The notes under the pieces are model-generated. The model made no database searches. It was not told the origin of the DNA and saw only the letters and a list, made by a program, of their open reading frames with translations. DNA of 64,000 bases, from the NCBI GenBank assembly GCA_961205875.1, contig OY540811.1, positions 34,441,340 through 34,505,339 of the forward strand. Direction: 5' to 3'. Made by a program: the position numbers and the translations under genes. The stretch is from Sialis fuliginosa (lineage: Eukaryota; Arthropoda; Insecta; Megaloptera; Sialidae). Positions 34,975 through 47,222 of this stretch are shown here, one piece after another; position 1 is the first letter of the stretch; every line of letters begins with the position of its first letter.

Positions 34975-36525
34975 CAAGAACCCGGTCAATTTATACACCT
35001 TGAACGCCCGGATGATTCTAATGTTTTGCATACGATTTATCATTCATGCAACAACAACAGCGGCGCTAAAGGGGTGGGGAAAACGCAGTTAACTACCTTT
35101 TCATCCCACACAAAAAAAAACCTTAATAAAAATTGAAGATAGGGACGAGCTGTGCACGAAAAAACAACTGTGCCGAATATTATGTTGCCGAAAACCCCCG
35201 GCACAGTGAGATATGGAAGGTCTAAGGTCACGAAAAACGGGTTTTCGCGAATATCTCGGGGGTCATTATATAAAACGTATATTATTAAATTCTCAAGAAA
35301 GAAGGTCCTATCCATTAAAAAAAAACAATCCGAGCAACCAATGCAGGTAAACTTGACATGGAATGATCCAAAATAAATCAATTTTTTTTAGTTTAACTCG
35401 CGATTTCCAAACACGTTGTTCATTAAAACAATGTTATCTAAAACTCTCAAAACCAACTCAGGTGACGTCCTATTGATTTCACTAAGGTTCTAGTCCAGGA
35501 CACGATTAATATTATTAATCAAATCTTGAGTCCCCACGACCAAGCATTCGGCCTTCCGGACCTCATTCAGGCGTGTCTCATACATACATATTTCCTCTAC
35601 TAAGGCGTATACTATGAACAAGTTTCAAGTACCGCCATGGGTTCCCCGCTATCACCAGTTGTTGCCAACATATTTATGGAGGCATTTGAAACTGAAACCC
35701 TCGAGCATACTCCGCTCAAACCGACATATTGGTACTATAATATGTTGATACTTTCGTCGTCTGGCCTCATGGACGAGACATCCTCCCCTCGTTTCTCGAT
35801 TTTCTAAACAGTCAACACCCCAACATCCGTTTCACCATGGAAACAGAAGTTGAAGGCAAATTGCCCTTCCTAGACCTCCTGATGGTTCGCTGTTACACAG
35901 TGTATACCGCAAACCCATACACACGTTGGCCGATAACACGACTAAACCGACGCGGCTTACACCCAAAAGCCAAGATCCATATCAAGATCACCGCGGAAGC
36001 CTCAAGACTTGTATAATGTTATCTTGTCATCAATGAAACGCTATAAATATATTGGACACGATAAAAAAGTTATATAACAATTAAGTTCGTAAGAAAAGTG
36101 AAATTTTCAGATTTTCGAAAATTGTGGGGACCCTTTAGATTAAGAGAAAAATGAGTAGTGACAAAAATAATTTTCTAAATAAGAACTTTAAAATAAATAA
36201 AAGAAAATTGGAATCGGGTGATTAGGAGCTGAGATACAGTCAATTTTAAAACTCCAGTGGGGGCCGTCTTTAATAGCCGCTATAATGGTATTCTTTTCAT
36301 CTTATCTATTATCACAGAAAATGACATACCCCAACCAAAAAATGCAGCGTTTTTTTTAAGTAGTTAACTGTGTTTTCCCAACCCTTTAGTGCCGCTGTAC
36401 CAAGTGTTGTGGCAGTATTTACACAGTTGCTGTTTCATGAATTTCATTTCATGACAAATCATATGCAAAACATTAGAATCTTCGGGGCGTTCAAGGTACA
36501 CAAATCGACCGGGCTTTTATACTAT
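34975..36525 (+). mobile_element. Penelope-like retroelement relic between inverted repeats
   Basis: The plus-strand segment 35445-35940 encodes pieces of a reverse transcriptase typical of Penelope-like elements: MGSPLSPVVANIFMEAFE, then text resembling VWPHGRD ... LPSFLDFLNSQHPNIRFTME and EVEGKLPFLDLL. It is decayed, with several breaks, and no endonuclease domain was recognised. On both sides lie inverted ~130-170 bp repeats (about 34978-35110 and 36355-36520) sharing CCTTGAACGCCC, ATTCTAATGTTTTGCATA and GTTAACT. Inverted terminal repeats are known in Penelope-like elements. Confidence 0.65.
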
Positions 36526-36542
36526 ATAATTATGGATAACAA

Positions 36543-36712
36543 CTTAATTTTTTAAACGTCAAAATTTATTAAAGAAAAAATATTGAGATTACTACATCTG
36601 TCTCAAATTTTATTCCATCTTAAAGCCTGACGAAGATTTTGTGAATCGAAAGCTTGCATTTACTTTTTTCTTCAATAAATTCTGACGTTTAAACAATTAA
36701 GTTATTATTATT
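36543..36712. other. hairpin with hammerhead-like core motifs
   Basis: Arms around TTAAACGTCAAAATTTATTA and its inverse AATAAATTCTGACGTTTAAA enclose CCTGACGAAGATTTTGTGAA followed by TCGAAAGCTTGC. CTGACGA, a 4 bp GATT/AATC stem and GAAA resemble the conserved core of hammerhead ribozymes, which Penelope-like elements often carry in their terminal repeats. An extra A lies between the core and the stem, and no convincing cleavage triplet with its stems was found. Catalytic function is doubtful. Confidence 0.3.
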
Positions 36713-37281
36713 TATGTTTAATATCACTACTATTATATTATCAATGTTATACGTTATATACATACATTTACATAAATATATACATTTAAGTTTGCAATGG
36801 TTGCCGGGGATTTAACGGTACGAATCGGGAATCGTACCTAGTCTAATCAAATTAAAAATTTCTTATAGGTGAAAAAATATTCGCATGGATAATTTTAGTG
36901 CCGATCGATGGCTTATGATGTCCTTAATAAAATATTAAATTTGCAAGGTTGTGGGCCCCCGGGAAATACACAAAAAAAAATAAAAACAAAAAAACTTGAC
37001 CGCCGCTTATGTTTAAATCATCGATGCAATGAAAACGATGGGAGCTAGAGCAAAAATCAACAAGACCCATTTAATAGAGAATGAAATTTCTGAAAAATAA
37101 TAAAGTTCATATATCTAAAGTTAATAGTTTTTGAGTGATGGTTGTCGAAAATCTCATAACTAAAATGTAATTTTTGAAAAATGTCGCTTTATGTCCCGAT
37201 CAGCTGTAAAAAAGAATATATATATAACCGTTTGCCCACAATGTTTAAATAAACACAAAATAATGCATTTAAAAAAATATA

Positions 37282-37425
37282 ATGTACCTCTTTTGAGAGT
37301 ATAATGTTACCGGCGCGGCGTACCCTCGGACGTATCCTTAAGGGCAGGCTAGGGGGAGAGGAGGGGTGATTTTTGAAATAATGCATTACAAATCGCAATT
37401 TTCTCTCAAAAGACGTACATAGGGA
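37282..37425. mobile_element. small nested inverted-repeat element
   Basis: ATGTACCTCTTTTGAGAG and its near-inverse CTCTCAAAAGACGTACAT enclose about 110 bp. The interior is unusually GC-rich (CGGCGCGGCGTACCCTCGG). It is absent from the corresponding part of the right arm of the enclosing palindrome, so it is a later insertion. Confidence 0.55.
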
Positions 37426-37563
37426 TTTTAACATGCTAGCACATAATTATTTAAATTGTGCCTTTTTGAAATATGAAATCAATGATGTAATAAAATTTGT
37501 GATCTAACAAATAGGAACTTTGAAAGATACAAGTGAAAAACCGTAAAAATATTTGTTAATATA

Positions 37564-38906
37564 CAGGGTGTCCCAAGACTGTGTCAAAGTTCAATATTTC
37601 ATTTATTATAACAAATGGAAGAAAACTTTGAATACAAAAGTTGTTAGGTTAGACAAGCCGCATATTTTAAAAATAGTTATATTTATATAGGATGTCTCAT
37701 AAGTGCGTTACAAATCAAAGTTATGTTTTTTTTAACTACAATGCGTATATTTTTGATTGATAATCTAAAAGCATTTATTTTTCTGGATATTTTGATATAA
37801 GCATGTTTAGGTTTATACTGAGCGGTTTAGAAATTATGACCATTTTTGTAAGAAAATTGGGTTATTTTCAACACCTTGTAATTTTCTAATTACAACAAAA
37901 AAACTTTTGTTTTCTGCTAAAAATAATTTTGGCATATACTCTATTATTGCGATATTACATCAAACATTTACAAAATTGTATTCTTTGTACAGGGTGTATC
38001 AAAATTCTGAACTTAACTTTTTTCAAAATTTTCAAATGGAACACCCTATATATTTTCACATTTTCGAAATGCCTGTTCAATTCTAAATACATTTTAAAAA
38101 ATATGTTCTATACCTAAATCCAGCCGTTAAAAAGTTATTTGAAGATTTAATTGAATTTGAATGATAGGTCTTAACATTTTGAACAAAAAAATTAACTTTT
38201 GTGTATCATTTTGTTTATTTAATTTCTAGATTTTCATGTTGTTAAAGTTGGTAAGTTCTAGCAAATTGTTTTATGGATAATAATAAAGTTGTATTGTATT
38301 TATAAAACATGTTAAGATTTAAAAAAATCTTCAAATAAACTTTTTAACGACTGGATTTAGGTATAGAACATAGTTTATAAAATGTATTTAGAATTGAACA
38401 GGCAATTCGAAAATGTGAAAATATATAGGGTGTTCCATTTGAAAATTTTGAAAAAAGTTAAGTTCAGAATTTTGATACACCCTGTACAAAGAATACAATT
38501 TTGTAAATGTTTGATGTAATATCGCAATAATAGAGCATATGCCAAAATTATTTTTAGCAGAAAACAAGTTTTTTTGTTGTAATTAGAAAATTACAAGGTG
38601 TTGAAAATAACCCAATTTTCTTACAAAAATGGTCATAATTTCTAAACCGCTCAGTATAAACCTACACATGCTTATATCAAAATATCCAGAAAAATAAATG
38701 CTTTTAGATTATCAATCAAAAATATACGCATTGTATTTAAAAAAAACATAACTTTGATTTGTAACGCACTTATGAGACACCCTATATAAATATAACTATT
38801 TTTAAAATATGCGGCTTGTCTAACCTAACAACTTTTGTATTTAAAGTTTTCCTCCATTTGTTATAATAAATGAAATATTGAACTTTGACAGTCTTGGGAC
38901 ATCCTG
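37564..38906. mobile_element. mariner-type palindromic element, copy 1, 1343 bp
   Basis: It is flanked by TA and begins CAGGGTGTCCCAAGACTGTG; the right end mirrors this. The arms mirror each other at high identity to a short centre near 38230. Within each arm CAGGGTGT-like motifs recur (CAGGGTGTATCAAAATTC near 37990, and inward-facing AACACCCTATATATTTT). The family has a second copy at 57584..58941. No transposase frame was seen. Ends and TA duplication point to the Tc1/mariner group. Confidence 0.82.
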
Positions 38907-39702
38907 TAGATACTTGTTGAAATAATGTTTCTTTTAATGTTGTAAAATGCATTATTTTGTGTTTATTTAAACATTGTGGGCAAACGGTTATACTTACAAC
39001 TTCATATCAAGAGATTCAATTTGCACAGAATAAAATTACCTATAAAATACATTATACTTTTTTATTCTACGTGGGATATTTTATAAAATACGTAATACCA
39101 AAAAAAGGCAAACAATTACAAAAAAAATCTCTTAATGTAGCTTCTATAGTTACAATTCAAAGTGAAAACCATTTTTGAACTCATAAATAACTTACCTATA
39201 GTATCTAGTTAAACAGTGAATTTAAAAAAAAAATTATAAATCGTTAAATACCAATATTTCTTTTTACAGCTGATCGGGACATAAAGTGACATTTTTCAAA
39301 AATTACATTTTAGTCATGAGATTTTCGACGACCATCACTCAAAAACTATTAACTTTAAATATATGAACTTTATTATTTTTTATAGGAAATTTCATTCTCT
39401 ATCAAATGGATCATGTTCATTTTTGCTCTAACTCCCATCGTTTTCTTTGCATCGATGATTTAAACATAAGCGGTCAAGTTTTTTTGTTTTTATTTTCTTT
39501 TGGTGTATTTCCCGGGGGCCCACAACTTTGCAAATTTAATATTGTATTAAGGACATCATTAGCCATCGATCGGCACTAAAATTATCCATGCGAATATTTT
39601 TCCCATTTTAGGAAATTTTTAATTTGATTGGACTATACCGTCAAATCCCCGGTTAGGTAGGTATATTTGATATTTTATTATGTCAAACATATCAAGCCTT
39701 AA

Positions 39703-40003
39703 CCGCCCAGTTATCGTAAATGACAATTTTTGTGAAATAGAATTTTGTACCGCAAATGATGTCATCATACACATAGAATCATAAAAAAATCATTGTAACC
39801 CTGAGATATACCGTTAAAAAGTTATAAAAAAAATTAGTAGGTTAAATTTTTAAATACCTATTTTGACTCTATATATTTCTGTTGTAACCGCTAAAAATTG
39901 CGTTATTTCTTCATTAACTTAACTGAAAGTATGTATGTCTAAGAAATATCTCTCCTGTATAATATGTATAGTTAACTTTTTGTCACTTACGATAATTCGG
40001 CTG
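39703..40003. mobile_element. piggyBac-type MITE, 301 bp
   Basis: TTAA lies on the left and TTAG on the right. The imperfect ends are CCGCCCAGTTATCGTAAATG and the inverse of CACTTACGATAATTCGGCTG. TTAA flanks and a C-rich terminus are typical of piggyBac-type elements. There is no ORF. Confidence 0.6.
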
Positions 40004-40018
40004 TTAGAGTTCGAATAA

Positions 40019-40608
40019 CCCGCCCCAGTGGAGGCGTGTGGTCGATCTGACCCAACGACATCTACATATGTATGAAGAGCGCTATTAACAAAACAAAATA
40101 TTTCTTACTTATCCGCCAGTCTATCTTCAAACTGAATCATGTTGAAAAGCTGACATTAATTAGTTTGAGTTTATCACAGGTGTTATTCCTCCTCAAAGTT
40201 GTTGAGTCAATCTGACCCAACATTCTCGTTAACGTGACTTTTTACAACATAGCCAGCTCATTTAAAAACAAATTTATCAGTTCCGAATGATATTGAATTA
40301 ATTCAATATTCAAACCCTCTACACGTTTGTTTAAATAATTTTGTCAGTATTGTTGTGATCAAGAGAATTTTACGTTTTCATAATTTTTATGTTGTATACA
40401 TTCACTTATCTTAAAAATTAAAATTAAAAAATTAAAATGAGGTATATTATGTGATTTATATTAGACTGGGGATCTAATAACATGTTTTACTTAATTATAA
40501 AATAATTATATAATTAAAGAGTGCCTTACATAGTTTCGAATGTTCAACGGGTCAATTTGACCCAACGTCTCCACTGACGTGAGGATTTTGCACGCCTCCA
40601 CTGCCGGG
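40019..40608. mobile_element. piggyBac-type MITE, 590 bp
   Basis: ATAA lies on the left and TTAA on the right. The ends are CCCGCCCCAGTGGAGGCGTG and, read inward from the right, CCCGGCAGTGGAGGCGTGCA. Subterminal GATCTGACCCAAC and TTTGACCCAAC motifs repeat. It is 15 bp from the previous MITE, which has similar ends, so the two may be relics of one larger insertion. Confidence 0.62.
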
Positions 40609-40612
40609 TTAA

Positions 40613-41552
40613 AATACAAAGCTTTTATGTAAGCCTACATGCAGAATAATTTTCACTTACAATTAGCTTAAATATGTGTATAAACATGAATTCATATAAC
40701 AATGACTATTGTAGAAAAATGCGTAAGTACCTGAATAAGTTATCGTAGCAGTTTTTAAATTGTTTAACATTTTCTTGATATTTTAAAAATCGTTATCGAC
40801 AGTACCTACATAGATTCTGATATAAGAAATATATATTTTGTTTATAATCTGTCATTTCCCGTTACCATGGGAACAAAAGAAGCTAAACATAGACAAGGAA
40901 AGATAAAGGACTAATAACACTTTACCTAGCGTTATTACCTTAGACAAGGAAAGATAAAGGACAAATAACACATTACCTAACATTGTTACCATATCGCTCC
41001 ACGAGTTATTGGCGTATCATTCAGATTTTAAAATAAATATCAATTGTTTTGAATTATAAAATTAATTAATAATAAATGTTTTATATTATCTTTAAAAGTA
41101 TTTCAATGATAATTGATTAACAAAAAATATCTATTTGGAACTATCATCTTTCTAACATACCAAATTCAATTGTAATTTAAAGCATATTTGCATATTATAA
41201 ATTTTCAACTGACGCTTCTGGGATAATATGCATGAAAATAAGACTTTCATATACGGACTAGCATTGGTTAGCTACTGGTAATTGTATATTTTCGATAGCT
41301 GCTGAGACGCTCTTTCCAATGCTGTGCGTCTTTTATATTTCATACTGGCTTTTGCGCGTATTTTAGCCGACATTATTATTTATTTGTATTATTATATGAA
41401 GTTTTTCACTCACTAAGTGTTTTGATTTGTACTTGCACCTCATAGATTTAATCGAGATCTATAACTTGAGACCAACACCAGCATGATAGCTGCTCTGAGT
41501 GTCGAGCTATATCTGATTGTAAAAATACACTAGCGCGCTTAATAATATCTGT
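40613..41552. other. spacer; contains a 51 bp tandem duplication
   Basis: Non-coding, AT-rich. Two copies of a 51 bp unit (AGACAAGGAAAGATAAAGGA and on) occupy 40891-40992 with a few differences. Nothing else was recognised. Confidence 0.55.
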
Positions 41553-41818
41553 GCGCCCGAGTAAAAAAAAAAACACACGGCCGTGTTATGGTCGTGGTGC
41601 GGCCTTGCTATGGCCGTGGTGCGGCCTTGCTATGGCCGTGGTGCGGCTGTGATATGCATTCGTACGCCCGTGCTTGTTTCACAAACAAACCTAGTGCTAA
41701 CGTAGTGCATTCGTACGGCCGTACGAATGCACCACGGTGATAGAACGGCCGCACCACGGCCATAGCAAGGCCGCACCACGACCATAGCACGGCCGTGTGT
41801 TTTTTTTTACTCGGGCGC
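41553..41818. mobile_element. GC-rich palindromic MITE, 266 bp
   Basis: GCGCCCGAGTAAAAAAAAAA followed by ACACACGGCCGTG is mirrored at the right end. The arms contain a ~22 bp direct repeat (GTGGTGCGGCCTTGCTATGG). It is much more GC-rich than its surroundings. No clear target duplication was seen and the superfamily is unknown. Confidence 0.65.
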
Positions 41819-42049
41819 TTAGCCTCCCTTTGCTCGTATTGCATTTTCGCGGGGTCGGCTCAATGTTTTATGGGTACGGAATTATACGCCACGGCTGGTT
41901 AGAATGATACCAAAATCATCCAAGTCGGACTTTTATTTTCTAAGTAATTCAATGGTATTAGATCATTCTGAAAACGTTACATCAAGTTTCTGAAATACCC
42001 CCCCCCCCCCCACACTGTATCTGGTTGACGTTATTCACGTCAAAAACTG

Positions 42050-42086
42050 TAGTACCACGCGGACGAAATCGCGGGTAAAAGCTAGT
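42050..42086 (+). mobile_element. Helitron 3' tail
   Basis: CCACGCGGACGAAATCGCGG followed by GTAAAAGCTAGT is the hairpin and CTAGT terminus of insect non-autonomous Helitrons. The upstream body is decayed and not delimited. Confidence 0.6.
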
Positions 42087-42359
42087 GGATTATAATGAAC
42101 TAGATGACTTGTTATGTATCCATAACTTCCTAATCTCCTTATAACAGTAAGTGCTAAAGTAAAAACTTCACAACATAATAAACAGGGTGAATGACTTTAC
42201 CTTGGAACTTTATCTTAGTATTTACAAACTAGAATTTATAGATAATAAATAAAATATTTTTATTTTCAAAAGCACTTGTGTGGAAAACTCTAATTACTTA
42301 AAACTATAGTTTGGTAATCTTGGAATAAAACGTCATTTTAAAGGTAATATTAGAACAGT

Positions 42360-42486
42360 TTAAAAAATTATATCTATCTGTTTGTTCCGAGTAAACTCGA
42401 AAACTGCTATACCAATTTTGATGAAACTTTGACTGTTGGGAAACAATATCGAAATACACGTGAGCGAAGCTGTGGATAAAAGCTAG
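42360..42486 (+). mobile_element. short Helitron remnant
   Basis: It reads ATCTATCTGTTTGTTCCGAG, then ATACCAATTTTGATGAAACT, then ACGTGAGCGAAGCTGTGGAT followed by AAAAGCTAGT. The layout is the same as the longer Helitron-like segment at 29284, with the CTAGT tail intact. Confidence 0.62.
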
Positions 42487-43298
42487 TTTACTATATTTAC
42501 CCAAAAAAATTGTTTTTACATTTCTGGTAAATGTTAATATAAAATTTATTTTTAAACATTATTTGCCTATAAACTAATGATTTATTAAGACGTGATTGGA
42601 TTGTTAATTAAAACTTCTTAGTGCAGTAAGAAAGAAGAGATCTTTAAACATTTTCAATTTAAAATATATCTCATAAAAATATTACTTCTATTGAAAAAAA
42701 ATTTCAATCTTCAAAATAGTTTAATTGATATTCAAAATGAATCACAACATGCAACAATCTACTTTACATTTTTTGCTTAATATTTTTATTTAAATAAAAC
42801 GGCCAAGCTCGTGTTGATAAAAATGAGTTATTTCAAAATTTTTCATAAACTATTTTTTCAGATTTTTTGCATCAATAGTTTATAAAATAGAGGGGGAGGG
42901 ACGCTCTGACATCGACATTGAAAAGCAAATATATCGTGACTGAAGGGTTAAAATCATAAGTTCATACATTTTTTATTGCGTTTTAGGAGACCTATCTAAA
43001 AAAATCTATTAATGGGGTAAGTGTAAAAAAAGTGAGTACATTTTTCAGTTTATGAATGGGGGGAGGGGGGTAAAAATTATTTTTTTCAAAAATTGCTTCA
43101 TCTGTTTTGGGTCACCTATAAGGGTTCCTAATTATCTATGGAACCCTAAAAATGGGATTATGTTAAATATAATGTGGTATCACACTCCCTCGTCAAACCT
43201 TGCCATGATTTAACAACCTCCCCCCCCCCACCCATGCATACGTAATTAATGGACAACCCCTTATTGCATACGAAATTGGAAAAGCTACTTATTCCACC
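42487..43298 (+). repeat. spacer plus dispersed repeat R3, copy 1
   Basis: About 42880-43160 matches, inverted, the repeat at the window's right end (63160-63860). Landmarks are ATATATCGTGACTGAAGGGT, TTTATGAATGGGGGGAGGGG and a GGTTCC...GGAACC pair. The class is unknown. 42487-42880 is AT-rich with nothing recognised. Confidence 0.6.
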
Positions 43299-43302
43299 TT
43301 AA

Positions 43303-44638
43303 CCCTTTGGACGCATAAAGCGACTAAAGTCGCTTGTTTTTTTATTACCTTTCATCGCGTAAATCGACTATAGTCCACGGCTTATAAAAAATGTATCCGT
43401 GGACCTAGAAACATGAAATTTCAGGGGTATCTTCCTTTTATGATGTAAGCACCCACTCAGAAAGAATTATTCGAAATTCAACCCCCACGGGGGTAAAAAA
43501 GTGTAAAATTTTGTATGGTAAAAAATATATTTTTTGGTGGATTTACTTGAAACTTAAAAAACTATACAAATAATGAAACACGTATTTAAACATTTCCCAA
43601 AATTCAACCACTGAGGGGTTGTAAGGGGGAGTAAAATTTTGTATGTGAAAACTTTTTTTGTTGGATTGACGTGAAACTTAATATAAATACTCTACCATAC
43701 ATATAATGAAAAAGATATTTCAGTATTTCCCAAAATTCAACCCTTAAGGTGTTGTAAGGGGGTGGAAAAGATTGTATGAGAAAAATATATTTTTTTGTAT
43801 TTACTCTAATGAAACTTGGCACAGTAGAGTATGTGTGCCAACTTTCACAAATTGCATTTTCGAAAATTCGACCTCTAGGTGAGGAGAGGGGGGGATTGGT
43901 GTTAAATTTTGTTTTGATATATTTATCTACATGACTGTTCATGACATTAAGGTATATTTGGACAAAATAATATTCAATAAAAAAAATTCGACATTCAACC
44001 CCCAATAATGTAGGAGGGGGACGTGGGTGGGTTTTTAATATGTTTATCTGCATAGCTGTTTAATTTATAAAGATGAATTCGGGCAAAATAGTCTTCAATA
44101 AAAATAGCATTTTCGACATTCAACCCCTAATGACGAGGGTAGACAGGGGGTGGATTTTTGCAATTTTCAACTAAGATCCAAAATATTTACGACTTTGTAT
44201 AATGTTTAAAGAGTGTTTTTTTTTTAATTTCATCCCCTGTTACGTATGGAGGGTTGTAATAAGTTTTATTTGATCCGATGGGAAAAATACTACGGGGAGA
44301 GGAACTTTAGGGAGGGAAACATTCCCATATCTCGCATAGGAGCCGAGATATTTACGATTTTGTATATCGAATAAAAATCAAGTAAAGGAAAAATTATATA
44401 TTTCACCCCCTGTCGCGTATGGAGGGTTGTAATTAATTTCGTAATACATTTTTATGTATATGTATGTTTATACTGTTACTATAATAAAGTTCAATTTATT
44501 TAATAATTGCTGGGTTTTTTTAAAATTAAAGTACAATAATAATAAAAATATTTTTTAAATTTTTTGGAACATTTTATTTTTGGTGGCAAAACTGCATTTT
44601 TTAGAGCATATTTTTTTACATGTTACGCGTCCAAAAGG
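43303..44638. mobile_element. piggyBac-type composite element, 1336 bp
   Basis: TTAA lies on both sides. The ends are CCCTTTGGACGC on the left and GCGTCCAAAAGG on the right. Inside the left end is a tight hairpin, AGCGACTAAAGTCGCTT. The body carries the AACCCC-unit repeat (about 43416-44160) shared with 22640-23290, and one copy of the GATCC-GGGAAAAATAC ... AGCCGAGATATTTACGAT module. There is no transposase. Confidence 0.65.
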
Positions 44639-44642
44639 TTAA

Positions 44643-45778
44643 AATAACTTAAGTTGCTATTTTTTCTGGTTGACCATATTTTTTTTTAATTTCTAATCAT
44701 CAACCTTACTTTCAAATGTATTAGTTGGGTATTCGTACAAAACATTCTACACATCAAGGTATTACTCGCATGAAAAACGAAATAACAAATAATTGCCCTC
44801 GTGTTTCATTTGAAAGAAATTCAATTAAAATTTTCGATAATATTTTTATGGAGTTTTGGAAGAAGAGGAAGATTAAAATAAAGTAAAAATAAGAAGAAAT
44901 GTGTAGATCTTACAGGTGGATGGTATACACTATAATTAGTATACATAATCAGGTTAGAAAGAATTAAAAAATGAATTTTTTATCAACAATTACTACCAAC
45001 GAAAAATTTAGAATAACTAAAAGAGTAGTCCAATACAATCTTCACAATCTTCAGCTGGCGATATATGGTATGTGCAATGTGCAATGAGGTGTTATAAGCC
45101 TACAATGCTTGGTTGTTAAAGCATAATAAAACAGAAAAGTAACATATGAGTTTTCATGAATCAAATATCCTCATTTTAATCTCTACCACTATAAAAGGAA
45201 GTTCTATTTTTCTACATGTTACAAATAAACTCGAAAACTACTGAACCGATTTTAATGCGGTTTTCACCAATAGTTAGATAATTTTTCACTGAGTGTTTTT
45301 AGCTAATAACATTTTGTGAAAAACTAAGATTTAACATCAAAAGACTAAAAAAAATTTTTATCAAGTCGTGTTTTGTTTCCATGATGTTATCATGACATTT
45401 TTTTTAAAATATATACATACATATATCTATTCTTAATAAACCATTTTTCTTTAAATTATATATCTAACATTCGAAATATCTAATATTTAGAAATTACAAA
45501 CTTTATATTTATTTACAATAATAATGCAATTACGATTTATTACTTATCATTAAGATAAGACTGGAACGCGCCGATACAAGTATTGCACTCAATGCGCGTA
45601 TCCATTCATTATTAAATTCAGCAGTTAAAATTATATTTTTGATTTATTTTTAATTCTATTATTTTTGCATTTATTTTGTTTATTCTCCAGTTTTAAATAT
45701 TATCGTATTGTACTCCGCGATATATTTTCATGTAAATATATAGTTTTTAGGTCTATTATATTCGATAATTTTATATTT
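44643..45778. other. spacer without recognised genes
   Basis: AT-rich. A short tract near 45215-45270 (CGAAAACTACTGAACCGATT) resembles the interior of the Helitron-like repeats. Nothing else was identified. Confidence 0.45.
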
Positions 45779-45779
45779 T

Positions 45780-46510
45780 GTTATGCATACCCGTGGAGGA
45801 TAGAAAAGCTACGGCTATGATCGTTTAATTTAATTTCGTGGGGAACGGTTAAATGTGAATAGATGAGTTTTTGAAAGATATCAGATTGAATACAGATACG
45901 CGATAGCGTAGTACGAAAAATTAAATTGTTTTGAAGTTCGTGACCAACAAAGGGTTAGTCCGAAGGAATAATTGACCACAACAACAATATTTCCACCCAA
46001 GTGCTGGTTGCCGAGGGTGGGTAACACGAATAAGTGGAACTGCGTGGCGATTAATAAGAGGGAACTTGGTCACTGGTGGTCCACGATCCAGGCTCCCACG
46101 TCTCTAACTGACGGAACCCAGGACCCCGGAACTGCGTACACGATTCAGGCAATTTATTTATTTGTTTATTTATATTTCTCACCTCTTCAAACCATATCTG
46201 TCGTGTAATCCCCGACACGACAGAATATTGAATTACGTCATCAGGCTGTGTGTCAGACGGAGGGCTCCTCCCCAAGAGGACAACATTTATAAGAGTATTA
46301 TTAAATATATGTCAAATTTTGTAGTGTCTAGAATTTTATTTTGATTTCGTTTTGTATTATTCCATGTTTATTTTCAGTGTAAATTTATTTTGTAAATATA
46401 TGTTTAAACTAGTATGTGTCTCTTAGTACAACCGCCTTTTTTTTTAGTTCGTGATTTTTAATTAGTTATTATAGTAAGGTAGTTCGGAAATCACGTGGCG
46501 CCCAAAAGAG
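45780..46510 (+). mobile_element. possible LTR fragment (fossil)
   Basis: A GC-richer segment starts TGTTATGCATACCC and ends near GGAAATCA. Two bases later comes TGGCGCCC, a common start of LTR-element primer-binding sites. Nothing beyond it resembles gag or pol and no partner LTR was found. The open frame at 45972-46208 resembles nothing recognised. The call rests on weak signals. Confidence 0.3.
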
Positions 46511-47222
46511 AAAAAAAAAATAATCTATTATTGTTTTGTTTTTAATTATATTTTACCCCGCCCGTCTCCACTGGAGCTAGGGCACCCTACCTTTTGTCAT
46601 CTTCTTAATTAGGTACGTGACAATGTCACTGCACACAAATGTCATTTATATAAAATTTAGTAGCCATTGAATAAATAATTCTATAATTTACGCTTTCAAT
46701 ACTTTATTAAATTAGGTGCATAGTTTGTGGATATTAACCCGAGTAACACCGGGTCCAATGCGCTAGCATTAAATAAAATTATAATAAAAATAAAGTGTAT
46801 TATTCATTATCACTTGGTATATGAAAACGTTACAGTATTATAATACCCCAATACTTATATTTGTATGATACAATATTTGAACAGTAAAAACTATCAATAA
46901 AATTCCCTTAGTAAAGAAAAAATGGAAAGAAATACTTAATATTTAAGAAACCGAAGAGTTCCTAGTCGGGACTGAGGACTCTTCTATTTCTGAAGTAATT
47001 TCAAAAGGTACCTATTTTTAAGCTTTCCATCTTTTCCTTATTAAAAACTAATTTTACTGTAAGGGTTCCCCAGCATTATTGATGTCAACTTTTAGATTTT
47101 TTTAAATTGGTTATCGTGAGTTTTTCTAGATATTTTGTACAGTGTGGGTGTTCAAAGTGTTCATTATTATATTGTTTACATTGTGTGAAAACTTTATTAC
47201 AAAATAAAAGTGTCTAATCATA
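46511..47222. other. spacer upstream of the mariner relic
   Basis: AT-rich, non-coding. A tract TTTTGTACAGTGTGGGTGTT near 47135 may belong to the 5' untranslated part of the mariner relic, but its terminal repeat could not be fixed. Confidence 0.4.

Larger units (their letters stand above)
36804..39652. mobile_element. large palindromic element, 2849 bp, CCGGGGATTT ends
   Basis: The left end CCGGGGATTTAACGGTA mirrors the right end TACCGTCAAATCCCCGG. The arms share CGATGGCTTATGATGTCCTT and GTGGGCCCCCGGGAAATAC with their inverses. The left arm has an extra ~20 bp near its tip. A mariner-type palindrome (37564..38906) sits in the middle and a small hairpin element (37282..37425) in the left arm. 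The target duplication is not clear and the superfamily is undetermined. There is no transposase. Confidence 0.7.

Noticed and set aside
36804-39652. Mutator or piggyBac assignment for the CCGGGGATTT palindrome
   Set aside because: Neither a 9 bp nor a TTAA duplication could be seen at its borders.
43604-44053. 149-codon minus-strand frame
   Set aside because: It is an antisense reading of the AACCCC-unit repeat inside a TTAA-flanked element, with proline-rich text from the G-runs.
45972-46275. Small gene in a GC-richer patch (78 codons plus, 74 codons minus)
   Set aside because: No family resemblance; frames overlap on both strands. The patch is more likely part of a decayed LTR.
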